Of a stretch of DNA of 64,000 nt, positions 18,256 to 28,016 are shown in pieces. Made by a program: the position numbers and the translations under genes. How positions within the stretch are numbered: position 1 is the stretch's first letter; each line of letters opens with the position of its first letter. The notes under the pieces were generated by a model that was given only the letters and a program-made list of their open reading frames with translations, ran no database searches and was not told where the DNA came from. The stretch comes from Microcoleus sp. FACHB-1515 (GTDB lineage Bacteria; Cyanobacteriota; Cyanobacteriia; Elainellales; Elainellaceae), in contig NZ_JACJPO010000047.1 in NCBI RefSeq assembly GCF_014696105.1, forward strand, positions 1 to 64,000, written 5' to 3'.

Positions 18256-21063
18256 TCAAGCGGGCTGGAGCGATCGAATAAAGCGCTGTAGCTGACGGCT
18301 TTCCAGTTCCAAAACGCGCCGCGCAAAATCGTGGTCGTGATCCAGCAGATCATCGAACGTATCGACGGGAAGGGCGAGAATTCGAGTTGGTTCGCTGTCG
18401 GCCACGATCGTATTTTTCGTTTCGCTATGCGCCAACACTTCCAGTTCATCTAAGGTTTGACCGGGGCGCAAACTTTCAACTCGCTTTTCCTGATCGTCAA
18501 GGTGGAAGTAAATTTTGGCATCACCTTCGACCAGTAACAGCAACTCGCGGCAGGTATCGCCCGCTTCGGTAATCATTTCTCCGGCTTTGTAGCTGCGAAT
18601 GCTGGCGCGATCGCTCAGCGCAATCAAGGTTTCGCTGTGCATTCGATGGAAGAAATCGCTGTTAAATAAGTACACGACTTTTTCTAGCTGGGGAAAAGCC
18701 GTCAGCGGCGGATGAGCATCGAGAGAGCTGATTAACTGCGCGGTTTGTTGCACGAGCGGCGCGATCGATTCGTGCTGGAAATTGGCGGCGATCGCTTTGC
18801 TTTCAGCCGGATCAAGCTGAGCAATTACAAACAAACTTCCGGCTTGAATCAGCGGATTTTGATCTTGCAGCAATGCTTTGAGGTGCACCAGAATTTCAGC
18901 AGGCGCAGCTTCAACCGAGCAAGCAGCGGGCTGTTCGTTGATTCGAGTCAGCAGTTGCAAAACTTCAGGATGCAGGCGATCGCGCCAATCTTCAGCCTCT
19001 AGCAATTCTGCCAAGATAGTTGAGTTAAGCTGACCGAAAGCACGAGCCAGATCGATCGCAGTCGGGTCGTTTTTCAGCGACACCAACGCTTCTAAAATGC
19101 TGCGAGCAATCAGTTCTTTTTTGTGGTGAATGCTTTCACGTAGCAACATCAACACAGCGCGATGTTCTCGCAAAATCGGCTGATTCAAAGCGCGATAGGA
19201 TGCAATCAGATCAGGAAGTTGGGCAATCAAGAATTCAGTACGACGGACGATCGCAGCTTCTGGTGAAAGCCCGCTCAAGATCCAAGCTTCTTCCTGTGGC
19301 GTAATCGAATATTGTTTACGCAAGTCGCGAACTTCTGTGGAATCTTGCTGGATGAATTGATCGAAGTCGGGCTGGCGTTGCTGAAGTGACATCAGCCGTT
19401 CGAGCGATCGACGATAGCCATTAAGTCGGATTTGATTTTCCAGGTTGCGCTGGCGATCGGGATTCAACAATTCCGGATCTTCAATGCCCAATTCATCCAA
19501 AACTTGACGGTGTTCATCATCAGTAATTCCCAACTCCTGCCGCATTTGCTGAAGGACACCGAGGCTGCTGGAATAGTTGACGTAGCCTTCTTCCAATGCT
19601 TCACGAACAACGCCTTTATAGGCTTGATGTCGCTTTTCTTTGGTGAAACCGGGAAGCACTTTGGCAAGTACATAAACTTCATGCGTGTTGAGATCGCTAA
19701 TCGATCGACCTTCCAAAAATTGCGACACATTAAGCTGCAATTTCTCAAGCTGTTTGCGGAATCGACTTGCCAAGCTTTCCCGCGAATATAAGTCAGGACT
19801 GCGCCGCCAAGTTTTGTAAGCCCAGAGTGTGCTGAGCGATACTAACCCAATATCATAAGTATATTGAATCGCGATCGGAAGAAGCTGAATCAGCGGACGA
19901 CCCGCGAAGATAAAGAAGAAGTTGAAGATGAAAAAGGTGCAGATGGTGAAAATTCGGTGGCGAATGACTTCAGGAGATAAATTCAGTTTGCGGCGACGAG
20001 TGTAGGCTCTGACGCGCTTTTCCAGGAGGCGACCGAGCCAGTAGAAAATTGCCGTAAACAGTCCCAGCGTTAGCGGGACAGCCACAATTTTTGGAATGTT
20101 AATGGCCTGACCAAACAGATAGAAACCCGGATCAAACAGTGAGGCAAGCTGATCGGGCTGTCTTGCCCAAGCGCCAGAGAAATAATAGCTCCAACTGCCT
20201 GCATAGAGATAGTAATAGACGAAATAGCCGACGACTAAACCGACATAGCCGTAATACAAAAATGATTCTTCAGGCTGCTTTAAGCCGTCCCAATACGATC
20301 GCTCTGCGTCAATATCAATGCAGGGATTTTGGCAGGCAACGCAGGCACTTTGCTCTTTGCCATCGGGTAGGACGGTGCGACACATGGATTGCGTGATCGT
20401 TGAATCGCTCATGTGGGCTTTGCTGCTGAATAATCCGCCCGGTTCACCGTAGATTTTTTGCACAGGAGCCATCGGACAGAAATATTGACACCAGGATTTT
20501 CCGCCGTAAAAATAGCCGACTGCGATCGCTGCTCCGATCGTAAACAACAGCCAGCCAGCTAATACGAATCGATCGGCATTAAAAAATAGAATGCGTCCAC
20601 ACAAGCCAACAAATAGCCAGCCGAACTGCAAGTAAGGATAATTTCTGCCGAGCCAAGAATCGGATTTGACTTTGGCGATTTCATAGCGGACTTTTCCAGT
20701 TTTGGGATTCTCGCGCTTAAACTGCCTTTGCCAGCCGATCGCACGGGGAATTTGTGACAGAAACGACAAAGGACAAATGCGCCGCCAAACTTCGTGACCA
20801 AAGACGAGCAAAATGAAAATTGCCGAAGGGACGATCGCGCCCCAAAAGATTGTTGCTCCCAGCGGATATGGCTGCTCTGCTAAACAGTTGCCCTGCACTT
20901 CAACACAAGTTTCTGGCAGTCGAAAGGGACTCCAAGGATGATTGGGTTCGGTGAGTGCGGGCGTCCAGGGATCGTAGAACAGTGAGGCAATGACGAGCAG
21001 CCACGCGATCGTCAGCACCCAGCGAACCAGGTGCATTTGCCGTTCTGGAAATTGAGCAAACAT
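18256..21063 (-). CDS. Large membrane protein with NapH/NosR-like iron-sulfur region, helical repeats and cNMP-binding-like domain
   Basis: A 935-aa multidomain protein. Residues 1-415 hold about eight membrane helices and cysteine clusters resembling the membrane-bound polyferredoxins NapH/NosR/RdxA: C97-P, WCQYFCPMAP (C192, C196) and CVACQNPC (C241, C244, C248, with C228 nearby). Residues 430-640 are charged and helical. Residues 640-780 look like HEAT-type helical repeats. Residues 800-925 have the cyclic nucleotide-binding fold, but the phosphate-binding cassette (QTLDELEVLAHSETKNT) lacks the conserved arginine, so cNMP binding is doubtful. Inferred role: redox sensing or electron transfer coupled to a regulatory C-terminus. 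Confidence 0.72.
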   Translation of the reverse strand: MFAQFPERQMHLVRWVLTIAWLLVIASLFYDPWTPALTEPNHPWSPFRLPETCVEVQGNCLAEQPYPLGATIFWGAIVPSAIFILLVFGHEVWRRICPLSFLSQIPRAIGWQRQFKRENPKTGKVRYEIAKVKSDSWLGRNYPYLQFGWLFVGLCGRILFFNADRFVLAGWLLFTIGAAIAVGYFYGGKSWCQYFCPMAPVQKIYGEPGGLFSSKAHMSDSTITQSMCRTVLPDGKEQSACVACQNPCIDIDAERSYWDGLKQPEESFLYYGYVGLVVGYFVYYYLYAGSWSYYFSGAWARQPDQLASLFDPGFYLFGQAINIPKIVAVPLTLGLFTAIFYWLGRLLEKRVRAYTRRRKLNLSPEVIRHRIFTICTFFIFNFFFIFAGRPLIQLLPIAIQYTYDIGLVSLSTLWAYKTWRRSPDLYSRESLASRFRKQLEKLQLNVSQFLEGRSISDLNTHEVYVLAKVLPGFTKEKRHQAYKGVVREALEEGYVNYSSSLGVLQQMRQELGITDDEHRQVLDELGIEDPELLNPDRQRNLENQIRLNGYRRSLERLMSLQQRQPDFDQFIQQDSTEVRDLRKQYSITPQEEAWILSGLSPEAAIVRRTEFLIAQLPDLIASYRALNQPILREHRAVLMLLRESIHHKKELIARSILEALVSLKNDPTAIDLARAFGQLNSTILAELLEAEDWRDRLHPEVLQLLTRINEQPAACSVEAAPAEILVHLKALLQDQNPLIQAGSLFVIAQLDPAESKAIAANFQHESIAPLVQQTAQLISSLDAHPPLTAFPQLEKVVYLFNSDFFHRMHSETLIALSDRASIRSYKAGEMITEAGDTCRELLLLVEGDAKIYFHLDDQEKRVESLRPGQTLDELEVLAHSETKNTIVADSEPTRILALPVDTFDDLLDHDHDFARRVLELESRQLQRFIRSLQPA

Positions 21064-21311
21064 AGAATTGTCCTATTGGTTGACACTGAAAGGCGGAACG
21101 TAAATCAATATAGACAAATAACTATGGTGAATGCGCTTTATATTGAGATCATAACGATGCTGAACGATAAAATGCTGCAACATAGCATCGAGAATTCTTA
21201 GGGTTGATCATTTCATTTTTTGAGGACGATGCGATCGATTCTCTTGTCCTGACGCATCTGGAAGCACACGATAGACTAATCAATACGCAAGCAGAATAGG
21301 TACGCAAAAGC

Positions 21312-22790
21312 ATGGATTTTCAAGGCATTGAAACGTCACGATTGGACTGGTCGGGCGACTGTTTGGCGATCGGTTTGACCGAAGAGGGAATCGAACTGAC
21401 GGGCGATTTGGCCGCACTTGACCAAAAACTTTCAGGAACGCTGGCCGAACTCATCAGCGAAATTGACTTTAAGGGCAAAGAAGGCAGCAGCGCCATTACT
21501 CGCGTCGGCGCGAACAGCCCAATTCGCAAAGTCGCGATCGTCGGCTTGGGCAAGGCGGAGAACTTGACGCTGAACAGTTTGCGGCGGGCGGCGGCAAGCG
21601 TGGCGCGATTGGCAAAGCGCGAAAAAGTGAAAACCTTGGGCGTTGATTTGCCTGTGTGGAATCAAGATGCTGCACTCAGTACGCAGGCGATCGTCGAAGG
21701 GATGGAACTGGCGCTATATCAAGACAATCGCTTCAAGTCCGAGGGCGACAGCGGCCACAGTTTGGAGCGCGTTGATTTGCTGAACCTGGGCAACCAGGAA
21801 GCGGCGATCGCGCTGGCTCGACAAATTTGCGTTGGCGTCAACTTTGCGCGGGAACTCGTTGCGGCTCCAGCGAATATCGTCAATCCGGTGACGATGGCAG
21901 AAGCGGCGGAAGCGATCGCTCGCGAGTCGAATTTGGAAATTGAAATCCTGGAGCGCGAAGATTGCGAAAAGCTGGGCATGGGCGCGTTTCTGGGCGTGGC
22001 GCAAGCGTCAGATCTGCCGCCGAAATTTATTCACCTCACCTATCGATCGATTGGAACGCCGCGCCGCAAAGTCGCGATCGTCGGCAAAGGACTGACGTTC
22101 GATTCCGGCGGGTTGAACATCAAAGGGCAGGGCAGCGGCATTGAAATGATGAAGACCGACATGGGCGGAGCCGCCGCCACCTTGGGAGCCGCCAAAGCGA
22201 TCGCTCTGGTTCGTCCCGCAGATGTCGAGGTTCACTTCATCAGTGCTGTTACGGAAAACATGATTTCTGGTCGCGCCATTCATCCGGGCGACATTCTCAC
22301 CGCATCGAACGGCAAAACGATCGAAGTCAACAACACGGATGCAGAAGGACGGCTGACGCTGGCGGATGCCTTGGTGTTTACTGAGAAGCTGGGCGTGGAT
22401 GCGATCGTTGATCTGGCGACCTTGACGGGAGCTTGCGTCGTAGCGCTGGGTGACGACATTGCCGGAATGTGGACATCCGATGATGCCTTGGCAAACGAAC
22501 TGCTGGCAGCCGGAAATTTGGCGGGCGAAAAGTTCTGGCGAATGCCGATGGAAGAAAAGTATTTTGATGGCCTCAAGTCCGTTGTGGCCGATATGAAAAA
22601 TACTGGCCCTCGTCCGGGCGGTGCAATTACCGCTGCACTGTTTCTCAAGCAGTTTGTGCAGGAAACACCTTGGGCGCACCTCGATGTGGCTGGTCCCGTG
22701 TGGACAGATAAAGAAACGGCGCTAAACAGTGCCGGAGCAACCGGATTCGCCGTGCGGACATTAGTGAACTGGGTGATGAATCTGGCTTGA
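21312..22790 (+). CDS. pepA: Leucyl aminopeptidase (M17 family)
   Basis: Cytosolic M17 metallo-aminopeptidase of 492 aa. The family signature NTDAEGRL lies at about 341-348. The metal- and substrate-binding KGLTFDSGG segment is at about 259, followed by the [10 protein letters not shown] region. Members form hexamers with two metals per active site and trim peptides from the N-terminus. The length is normal. A bidirectional hairpin terminator follows at 22807-22849. Confidence 0.95.
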   Translation: MDFQGIETSRLDWSGDCLAIGLTEEGIELTGDLAALDQKLSGTLAELISEIDFKGKEGSSAITRVGANSPIRKVAIVGLGKAENLTLNSLRRAAASVARLAKREKVKTLGVDLPVWNQDAALSTQAIVEGMELALYQDNRFKSEGDSGHSLERVDLLNLGNQEAAIALARQICVGVNFARELVAAPANIVNPVTMAEAAEAIARESNLEIEILEREDCEKLGMGAFLGVAQASDLPPKFIHLTYRSIGTPRRKVAIVGKGLTFDSGGLNIKGQGSGIEMMKTDMGGAAATLGAAKAIALVRPADVEVHFISAVTENMISGRAIHPGDILTASNGKTIEVNNTDAEGRLTLADALVFTEKLGVDAIVDLATLTGACVVALGDDIAGMWTSDDALANELLAAGNLAGEKFWRMPMEEKYFDGLKSVVADMKNTGPRPGGAITAALFLKQFVQETPWAHLDVAGPVWTDKETALNSAGATGFAVRTLVNWVMNLA

Positions 22791-22806
22791 GGTTTGAGAT
22801 GGTGTC

Positions 22807-22849
22807 GAGGACTGAGCATTGAGATAGCATTTCTCAGCGCTCAATCCTC
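22807..22849. terminator. Hairpin between convergent pepA and glycosyltransferase genes
   Basis: GAGGACTGAGC (22807-22817) pairs with GCTCAATCCTC (22839-22849) with one central mismatch. An inner TGAGA/TCTCA stem extends it. The position suits termination from both sides. Confidence 0.7.
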
Positions 22850-22867
22850 TGCACTTTCAAACTCTGC

Positions 22868-24019
22868 CTAGTTTGTTTTGATCGGCTCGCCTTCTAAGTT
22901 GGCGATCGCTGCAACGGGCAGCGGCTCTCCTGCGATCAGCGCTTTTTGAAAATTGGGATACCACTGGCCGAGTTCGCTGGCGGGCGTGGCAAAAACGCGA
23001 TCGGCTAATCGCCACGCTGTGATCATGCCGCGCATCTGCGGCAAACTCCAGCGGCGGCTGAGCGTGTCTTTGAACAGTTCTGCCAATATACGACGCGCCG
23101 TTAGTAGATAGAACTTGCGGCGATCGCGATCGATGTTGTTCGAGTGTTTTTGCAGGCAAGCAGCTTGATTGAGTGCCGACAGTGCCGCTACCTGATAGCG
23201 CGATAGGCGACTGCTGCCGCTGTTGAAGTGGTGCAGCTTGGCTGCGACTGCTTCGAGCAAAATGCCACGCCGCGACACGCGATAGCTAGCATCCAAATCT
23301 TCAGCGGCAGCATACGCCCGCAGCATCGGCTCAAACTGCGTTTGGGCGATCGCCTCGCGCCGATAGGTCATGCGGCAGCCGTGAAACAATGGCAGGGGAT
23401 GCACGTTGAGATGTGCGATCGAGTCTGGAACGAGATGCTGCGGCATTGTGCCATCATAGGCAATCCACAACTCCTCTGCATTCATCAAAAACAAATAGCG
23501 CCAAACAAGCTGAAATAAACGGTTTGCGCTGAGTCCTCGTGACTTTTCCGACCAGCCCGTTTGCTTGCGATCGTCTGCGATCGTCATTTCCGATGGCGGT
23601 TCATCGGCCAAGCTTGCCTGCACGCCGCACACCGCACGCTGCGTGTCCGCCTCGTACACCCGCATAATTTCTTCGGCGCAGGTCGGATACATCAACGAAT
23701 CGTCGTCGATCAAAAACACCACATCTGCTGTAGCGCGAGCAATTCCCTGATTGCGCTGCTGCGTCAACCCAGGCTGCACTGCTCCTTCATAGACCCAGCG
23801 TAAGCCTGAAGCGAGTGGGGCAATTTCGCGCATCACGCGATCGCGAGTCGCTTCCCAATGGGGACTCGCATCCACAACGATGATTTCAGAGGGGGGACAG
23901 GTTTGCTCGATCGCTAGCTTCAAGCAACCTGGCAAAATTTTTTCGCGATTGTAGGTTGCAATTACGAGTCCCCAGGTCAATTTCGTCATGGTGGTTCTGG
24001 TTTGCATATTCGCGTTCAT
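22868..24019 (-). CDS. Family 2 glycosyltransferase
   Basis: A 383-aa GT-A fold glycosyltransferase. The N-terminus shows the GT2 start VIATYNREKILPGCL, a second-strand IIVVDASP and the DxD-type metal/nucleotide-sugar site in VFLIDDDSLM (D105-D107). The C-terminal third is helical with no transmembrane helix, so it is probably cytosolic or peripheral and involved in polysaccharide or glycolipid synthesis. Acceptor unknown. Several ATG codons are possible: the first is at 24019, and 23989 (MTKLTWGLVIATYN) fits homology equally well. Confidence 0.82.
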   Translation of the reverse strand: MNANMQTRTTMTKLTWGLVIATYNREKILPGCLKLAIEQTCPPSEIIVVDASPHWEATRDRVMREIAPLASGLRWVYEGAVQPGLTQQRNQGIARATADVVFLIDDDSLMYPTCAEEIMRVYEADTQRAVCGVQASLADEPPSEMTIADDRKQTGWSEKSRGLSANRLFQLVWRYLFLMNAEELWIAYDGTMPQHLVPDSIAHLNVHPLPLFHGCRMTYRREAIAQTQFEPMLRAYAAAEDLDASYRVSRRGILLEAVAAKLHHFNSGSSRLSRYQVAALSALNQAACLQKHSNNIDRDRRKFYLLTARRILAELFKDTLSRRWSLPQMRGMITAWRLADRVFATPASELGQWYPNFQKALIAGEPLPVAAIANLEGEPIKTN

Positions 24020-24562
24020 TCTGACGGTTGCTTCAAATTCAAGGCATCTTTCATAGGGTCAGAGTTGCAAAAGTTCTTTTCAACACCGTTCCGATTTTGC
24101 CTAACCCCTCTTGCAAAATTTCGTGAATTAGCCGAACTCTAAGCTGCGTTGCCTGGTATTGGCCGAACCTGACACGAAAGACGAGAGATGCTGAATGCTG
24201 TGACAGGTTTAAGCGTTGAACGTCACGGCTTTGAGCGTTTTGGCTGGATGCAGGTTCGATGCTGAATGGGCGATCGCCTGAGGTTGCTTGACTCTCTATT
24301 TCTTCAAAGGTTCCCCTCGATTTACATCGATTGACTGTAAATCAAGTGTTTTCTCGGTAGCTTTAACTAGGGTAGAGCCGAACGAAAAATTCAAATGTGC
24401 GTCGCTACACTTGAGCTTTGTGCTTCATAATATCTTGATTCAACTTTTGAGGGCGATCGCGCCGATCCCGACTCTAGATAGATCTTTTGCATGACCAAAG
24501 CAGGAGATAAAGAAGAATATAAACTTTTGCAACTGTTGCAGAGTCGTTAGGAGTCGATCGAA
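24020..24562. repeat. Intergenic region with scattered GCCGAA-repeat remnants
   Basis: I see no gene I can support in these 543 bp. The region contains fragments resembling the repeat unit at 127-235: GTTCCGATTTTGCCTAACCCC (24089-24109, inverted orientation), GTGAATTAGCCGAACTCT (24123-24140), GGTATTGGCCGAACC (24155-24169) and GGGTAGAGCCGAACG (24370-24384). They are degenerate and spacing is irregular. Confidence 0.4.
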
Positions 24563-25312
24563 ATGATTGTGAAACAGACGCAAGAAGGCTGGCAGATCAT
24601 CTATCATCGTGCTCATGCCCTGCTTGCCTCACAGCTTGGCGGCCAGTGGAAGCGATCGGAGTCGCCACCCCGCATCTTTGAAAGCATGGCAGCGATCGGC
24701 CACCACGACGATCTAGAGCGCGAGTGGGAAGGCGACCACCTGACCAAAGCTGGAGCGCCAATGGATTTCATGCTCGACACGATCGATGACGACGATTTGG
24801 AAAAGTCGCTCGATCGAATGCGAACCCATGTGAAAAATTCGCTTTATCGCGGACGCTGGGTGGCTTTGCTCACGTCGATGCATATGAGCCGCTTGAACGA
24901 ACCGCAGCGCGGTAGCTCAAAGGAAATGGACGAATTTCTCGATGAGCAAATTGCCAATCAGCAACGCTGGATCGAAAGCTTGGGCATCACCAAGGATCAA
25001 GCTGCTGAGTCCTATGCATTTATGCAGTGGTGCGATCGCCTGTCGCTCATCTTGTGTCAGGGCAAGGTTCCTGCCGATCAGCGTGCCCTCGAAATCAGCA
25101 AAGGGCCGGACGGCGTGCGCTATGACCTGATCGAGCAGGCGGACGGCTGCATCACCGTTGTGCCTTGGCCGTTTCAAGACGATCGCTTCACGGTCAATGT
25201 GGATGCGCTGATGGTAAATCAGCTTCAGTTCAAAGACAATGACGAACTGATTGAAGCAATGCAAACTGCGCCCGTTGAATCGCTGGAATGGACATTTGTG
25301 AAGACAAGCTAA
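24563..25312 (+). CDS. DUF3891 family protein
   Basis: A 249-aa soluble protein. The N-terminal segment IIYHRAHALLASQLGGQW and the AIGHHDD motif (about 46-52) match my memory of DUF3891, a family without assigned function. The clustered histidines and acidic residues (HH-DD) resemble metal-binding helical proteins of HD-like type, but this is only a resemblance. It has no signal peptide or membrane helix. The gene ends before a clean intrinsic terminator at 25358-25388, so it is probably monocistronic. Confidence 0.75.
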   Translation: MIVKQTQEGWQIIYHRAHALLASQLGGQWKRSESPPRIFESMAAIGHHDDLEREWEGDHLTKAGAPMDFMLDTIDDDDLEKSLDRMRTHVKNSLYRGRWVALLTSMHMSRLNEPQRGSSKEMDEFLDEQIANQQRWIESLGITKDQAAESYAFMQWCDRLSLILCQGKVPADQRALEISKGPDGVRYDLIEQADGCITVVPWPFQDDRFTVNVDALMVNQLQFKDNDELIEAMQTAPVESLEWTFVKTS

Positions 25313-25357
25313 GCTCGTTGCACAATTCTTTACTCCTCATCTCCTGAGAATCTTTTA

Positions 25358-25388
25358 GGCTGGGAAAGGATTTCTTCCCAGCCTTTTT
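25358..25388 (+). terminator. Intrinsic terminator of the DUF3891 gene
   Basis: GGCTGGGAA (25358-25366) and TTCCCAGCC (25375-25383) form a 9-bp stem with an 8-base loop, followed by TTTTT (25384-25388). Confidence 0.9.
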
Positions 25389-25407
25389 GTCAGTGCTGAT
25401 ATCAAAA

Positions 25408-25932
25408 ATGTCGATCGCGCCGCTTGCTTCTTTAGAATTTCTTCCCTTCCTCAATTCTGAAGGCGAACTAGATTCTCAGTTTGAAGGAATAGGCGTGTAT
25501 GCCATTTTTGATGCGGAAAAAACGCTGCAATATATTGGTTATTCTCGCGATGTGAGCCTTAGTTTGAAACAGCATTTGGTGCGGCGTCCGCAGCAGTGCT
25601 ACTGGCTGAAGGTGCAGACGATCGATCGCCCCAGCCGCGCGATTCTTGAAGAAATTCGTACCGCTTGGATCGCTGAGAATGGCGTAGTTCCATCAGGAAA
25701 TGGCTCAGACGAAGCGGGTTGGACACAGGCGATCGACGCGAAAACAGCGCTGACCGCCGAAGAGCGATCGGCGTTTGCCGCAGGTGATGAACTGACGCAG
25801 ATGAAGCTGCTAAAACAAGTTGCCAGACGAGTCGAATCTGACGTGATGGCGCAGCTTGAAGCGCGAGGCGTGAAGATGCAAGTTCGCTTTAATCCAAAGT
25901 TGAAAGAAAACGGTTTGCTAGATTTGAAGTAA
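25408..25932 (+). CDS. GIY-YIG domain protein
   Basis: A 174-aa protein whose N-terminal half carries the GIY-YIG nuclease signature as GVYAIFDAEKTLQYIGYSRD, with the arginine after the second motif also present. The C-terminal helix region is long and charged. Members with this architecture in cyanobacteria are uncharacterised; nuclease activity would require the downstream catalytic glutamate, and E in LEEIRTAWIAENG is a candidate. The ATG at 25408 is preferred over an upstream TTG that falls inside the preceding terminator. It is convergent with the small acidic gene that follows. Confidence 0.78.
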   Translation: MSIAPLASLEFLPFLNSEGELDSQFEGIGVYAIFDAEKTLQYIGYSRDVSLSLKQHLVRRPQQCYWLKVQTIDRPSRAILEEIRTAWIAENGVVPSGNGSDEAGWTQAIDAKTALTAEERSAFAAGDELTQMKLLKQVARRVESDVMAQLEARGVKMQVRFNPKLKENGLLDLK

Positions 25933-25935
25933 ACC

Positions 25936-26166
25936 CTACGCAATTAAGTCAACAAGGTCCCATTCGAGCGGATCGATCGCAGGCGGCTTTTGAAGCAGCA
26001 AATCGTGCTCTACGCTTTCTGGATCAAGATTTTTAAATAGCGCGTCCATTGCTTGCAGATCTTGCGGTGAAATGCAGGGCAACGCTTCGCTGTCGCTGGA
26101 AAACCAGTTGATAGTCAGATTCATGGAGGTCGATCGATCGCCTGTTTTCATCGGTGACTCAAACAT
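25936..26166 (-). CDS. Small acidic protein of unknown function
   Basis: A 76-aa protein (or 62 aa if it starts at the ATG at 26124). I do not recognise it. The C-terminal 60 residues carry about twelve acidic against two lysine residues and contain the patterns SPQDLQAMDALFKNLDPES and IDPLEWDLVDLIA. It has no cysteine pairs, signal peptide or helix long enough for a membrane. It lies 29 bp downstream of the adenine methyltransferase on the same strand and is likely the last gene of that cluster. A small acidic protein could be a protein-interaction partner or a DNA mimic, but nothing proves that. Confidence 0.6.
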   Translation of the reverse strand: MFESPMKTGDRSTSMNLTINWFSSDSEALPCISPQDLQAMDALFKNLDPESVEHDLLLQKPPAIDPLEWDLVDLIA

Positions 26167-26195
26167 CTTTTTAATAAAACTTAAGCAGTGATTCT

Positions 26196-28016
26196 TTATG
26201 GTGATTTCAACTTTGCGATCGCGCCATCAGTCAGGTGATAGAGTTCGCAAACAAGCTGTTCAATTTGGTGTTCCAGCTCCGCGATCTTTGTACTAATTGT
26301 TTCGTCGAGTCGTGCTTGTACAAGTGTGATCAATCGATCGCGTTTCGATCGATCTTCAACTGGCAAAGGAAGCGATCGCAGTTGGGCAGAACCGACGCGC
26401 AAATAGCCGCCCTGCAATTGATTTCCCGAAAACAGCAGCTTGAAATAAGCATCGACAACCTGACTGTTGAGCAAGCCCAGCAGATAGCGCAAATCGATCG
26501 CTTCCGAGCGAATCACGCAGGTGGATTTTCCCGGCCAAAGGTTGCCTTCAAGATCGATCGCGGCTTCCAACTGTCGCGTCATTCCTGCCACGATCAGCTT
26601 GGGTTGACAAGCCTGTATCCGTCGCTTGTGCAAGCAGGGATCGATCGGAAGGCGGATGACTGGGCGATCGAATGTTTTTCCCAAATAGCGCAGCGGTTTT
26701 TCGCCCCAGCGGATGCGGTAGCGATCGATCGTGCCGCTGTTGATCAATCGCAATTCCGCTTCTGCCTGCGCTTCAGTGATGAATGGCTGAAGCAGGTAAG
26801 CCTCGCTCACCGTTGCCGCTGCGTGAATTTGCGCGATCGATTTCCAGGTTGGCAGCGTTTGCAGTTGCGTCAGCGGCGATCGATTGGCTGACAGCAGCCA
26901 GGGGCGATTGGCAAGGAAGCGATCGGACGAGAGCCAGTGCGTTTCCTCAACGCCGATGCCAACCACCTCATAGCGAATCGTGGCCGATCGCGTCGGTGCT
27001 TGCTTTTGGGCAACAAAGACGATCGGATAAACCGAGGCGGCAAAAATTCGTTGCTGCGAGTAATCACGCAGGGAAAGAAGCTGATTGTCTTGGGCGAGCA
27101 GCGATCGCGCGGCGGCTGCATAATCGGCTGAAATCAATTTGTTGGGAACGATCATGCTGGTGATGCCGCGCGATCGACACAGATTCAATCCCTGCTCGAT
27201 GAACACGCAAAACAAATCCCAGTTGCCGCTGGCCGCTCGAAAGTGCTGCGTGCAGTACTGCCGCCAGTCCGGACAGGTGAGCGTCATCCGCTCCGCGTCA
27301 AGATAAGGCGGATTGCCAATCACGGCATCATATTGGCGTTGAAGCAGTTCTGAAGACGGATGAACAACAGCATTGCCGCACTGAAGATTGGCATCGAGAT
27401 TAGGAAATTGCGTTGGTGCTGATACCCCTTCGATCGCTTTCAGCAATAAGGCAATTTGTGCGATCGCCACCGCCCCCGGATCAATATCCACGCCAAAGAT
27501 GCAGCGTTTAAGCAGATCAAAGCGACCGCGTCCGGGAACCGCATCGCCGTTCTGCTTCAGCAATTTTTCGTAAGCCCGCAAGAGAAAAACGCCGCCACCA
27601 CAGGCCGGATCAAGAATCGTCGAGATTGGGCAACGTATAGCCTGCTCGACCATGTAATCAGCAATTTCGATCGGCGTGTAGAAAACGCCATGCGCCCGCT
27701 GCTGATGCGGCGATTGCAGCAGTTCATACACGTGAGCGAAGCAATCGATCGAATCGGTCAGACTCGCAAGGCGATCGAACAGCGCCGCAGAAAACAGCGG
27801 CGGATTCAGCCAAGTTTGCGGAAGCGGCAGGCCGCGATCGCGTAGTTCCACCAAAGCGGAAGCCGCCTGAGCGCAATTTTGCACAGGCGAAATTAAATGG
27901 CGCTGCTGAGCAAACTGCAAGCAAAGCAAACTCAGAATCAGCGAGGCAGAATCCGCATCAGGAGCAGCGATCGAAATTTCGTGGCGACACGCTTCGATCG
28001 TCTGCTTCAGCTTCAT
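26196..28016 (-). CDS. N6-adenine DNA methyltransferase, Eco57I/TaqI type, without an adjacent classical restriction gene
   Basis: A 606-aa gamma-class amino-methyltransferase. SAM-binding motifs: X GVFYTP (110-115) and I DPACGGGVFL (136-145). Catalytic motif IV NPPY is at 235-238 in VIGNPPYLDAERM. The C-terminal 250 residues resemble the target-recognition domain of the TaqI/Eco57I group (IRWGEKPLRYLGKTFDRP and LLGLLNSQVVDAYFKLL). No nuclease motif is fused. It overlaps the upstream HMCES-like gene by 4 bp (ATGA), which argues for translational coupling. The recognition sequence cannot be deduced. It could be an orphan methylase or part of a modification-based system with its neighbours. Confidence 0.85.
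   Translation of the reverse strand: MKLKQTIEACRHEISIAAPDADSASLILSLLCLQFAQQRHLISPVQNCAQAASALVELRDRGLPLPQTWLNPPLFSAALFDRLASLTDSIDCFAHVYELLQSPHQQRAHGVFYTPIEIADYMVEQAIRCPISTILDPACGGGVFLLRAYEKLLKQNGDAVPGRGRFDLLKRCIFGVDIDPGAVAIAQIALLLKAIEGVSAPTQFPNLDANLQCGNAVVHPSSELLQRQYDAVIGNPPYLDAERMTLTCPDWRQYCTQHFRAASGNWDLFCVFIEQGLNLCRSRGITSMIVPNKLISADYAAAARSLLAQDNQLLSLRDYSQQRIFAASVYPIVFVAQKQAPTRSATIRYEVVGIGVEETHWLSSDRFLANRPWLLSANRSPLTQLQTLPTWKSIAQIHAAATVSEAYLLQPFITEAQAEAELRLINSGTIDRYRIRWGEKPLRYLGKTFDRPVIRLPIDPCLHKRRIQACQPKLIVAGMTRQLEAAIDLEGNLWPGKSTCVIRSEAIDLRYLLGLLNSQVVDAYFKLLFSGNQLQGGYLRVGSAQLRSLPLPVEDRSKRDRLITLVQARLDETISTKIAELEHQIEQLVCELYHLTDGAIAKLKSP

Noticed and set aside
24288-24494. 68-codon plus-strand frame before the DUF3891 gene
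   Set aside because: Its start is a TTG, it has no family features and it overlaps one of the repeat remnants, so I did not call it.
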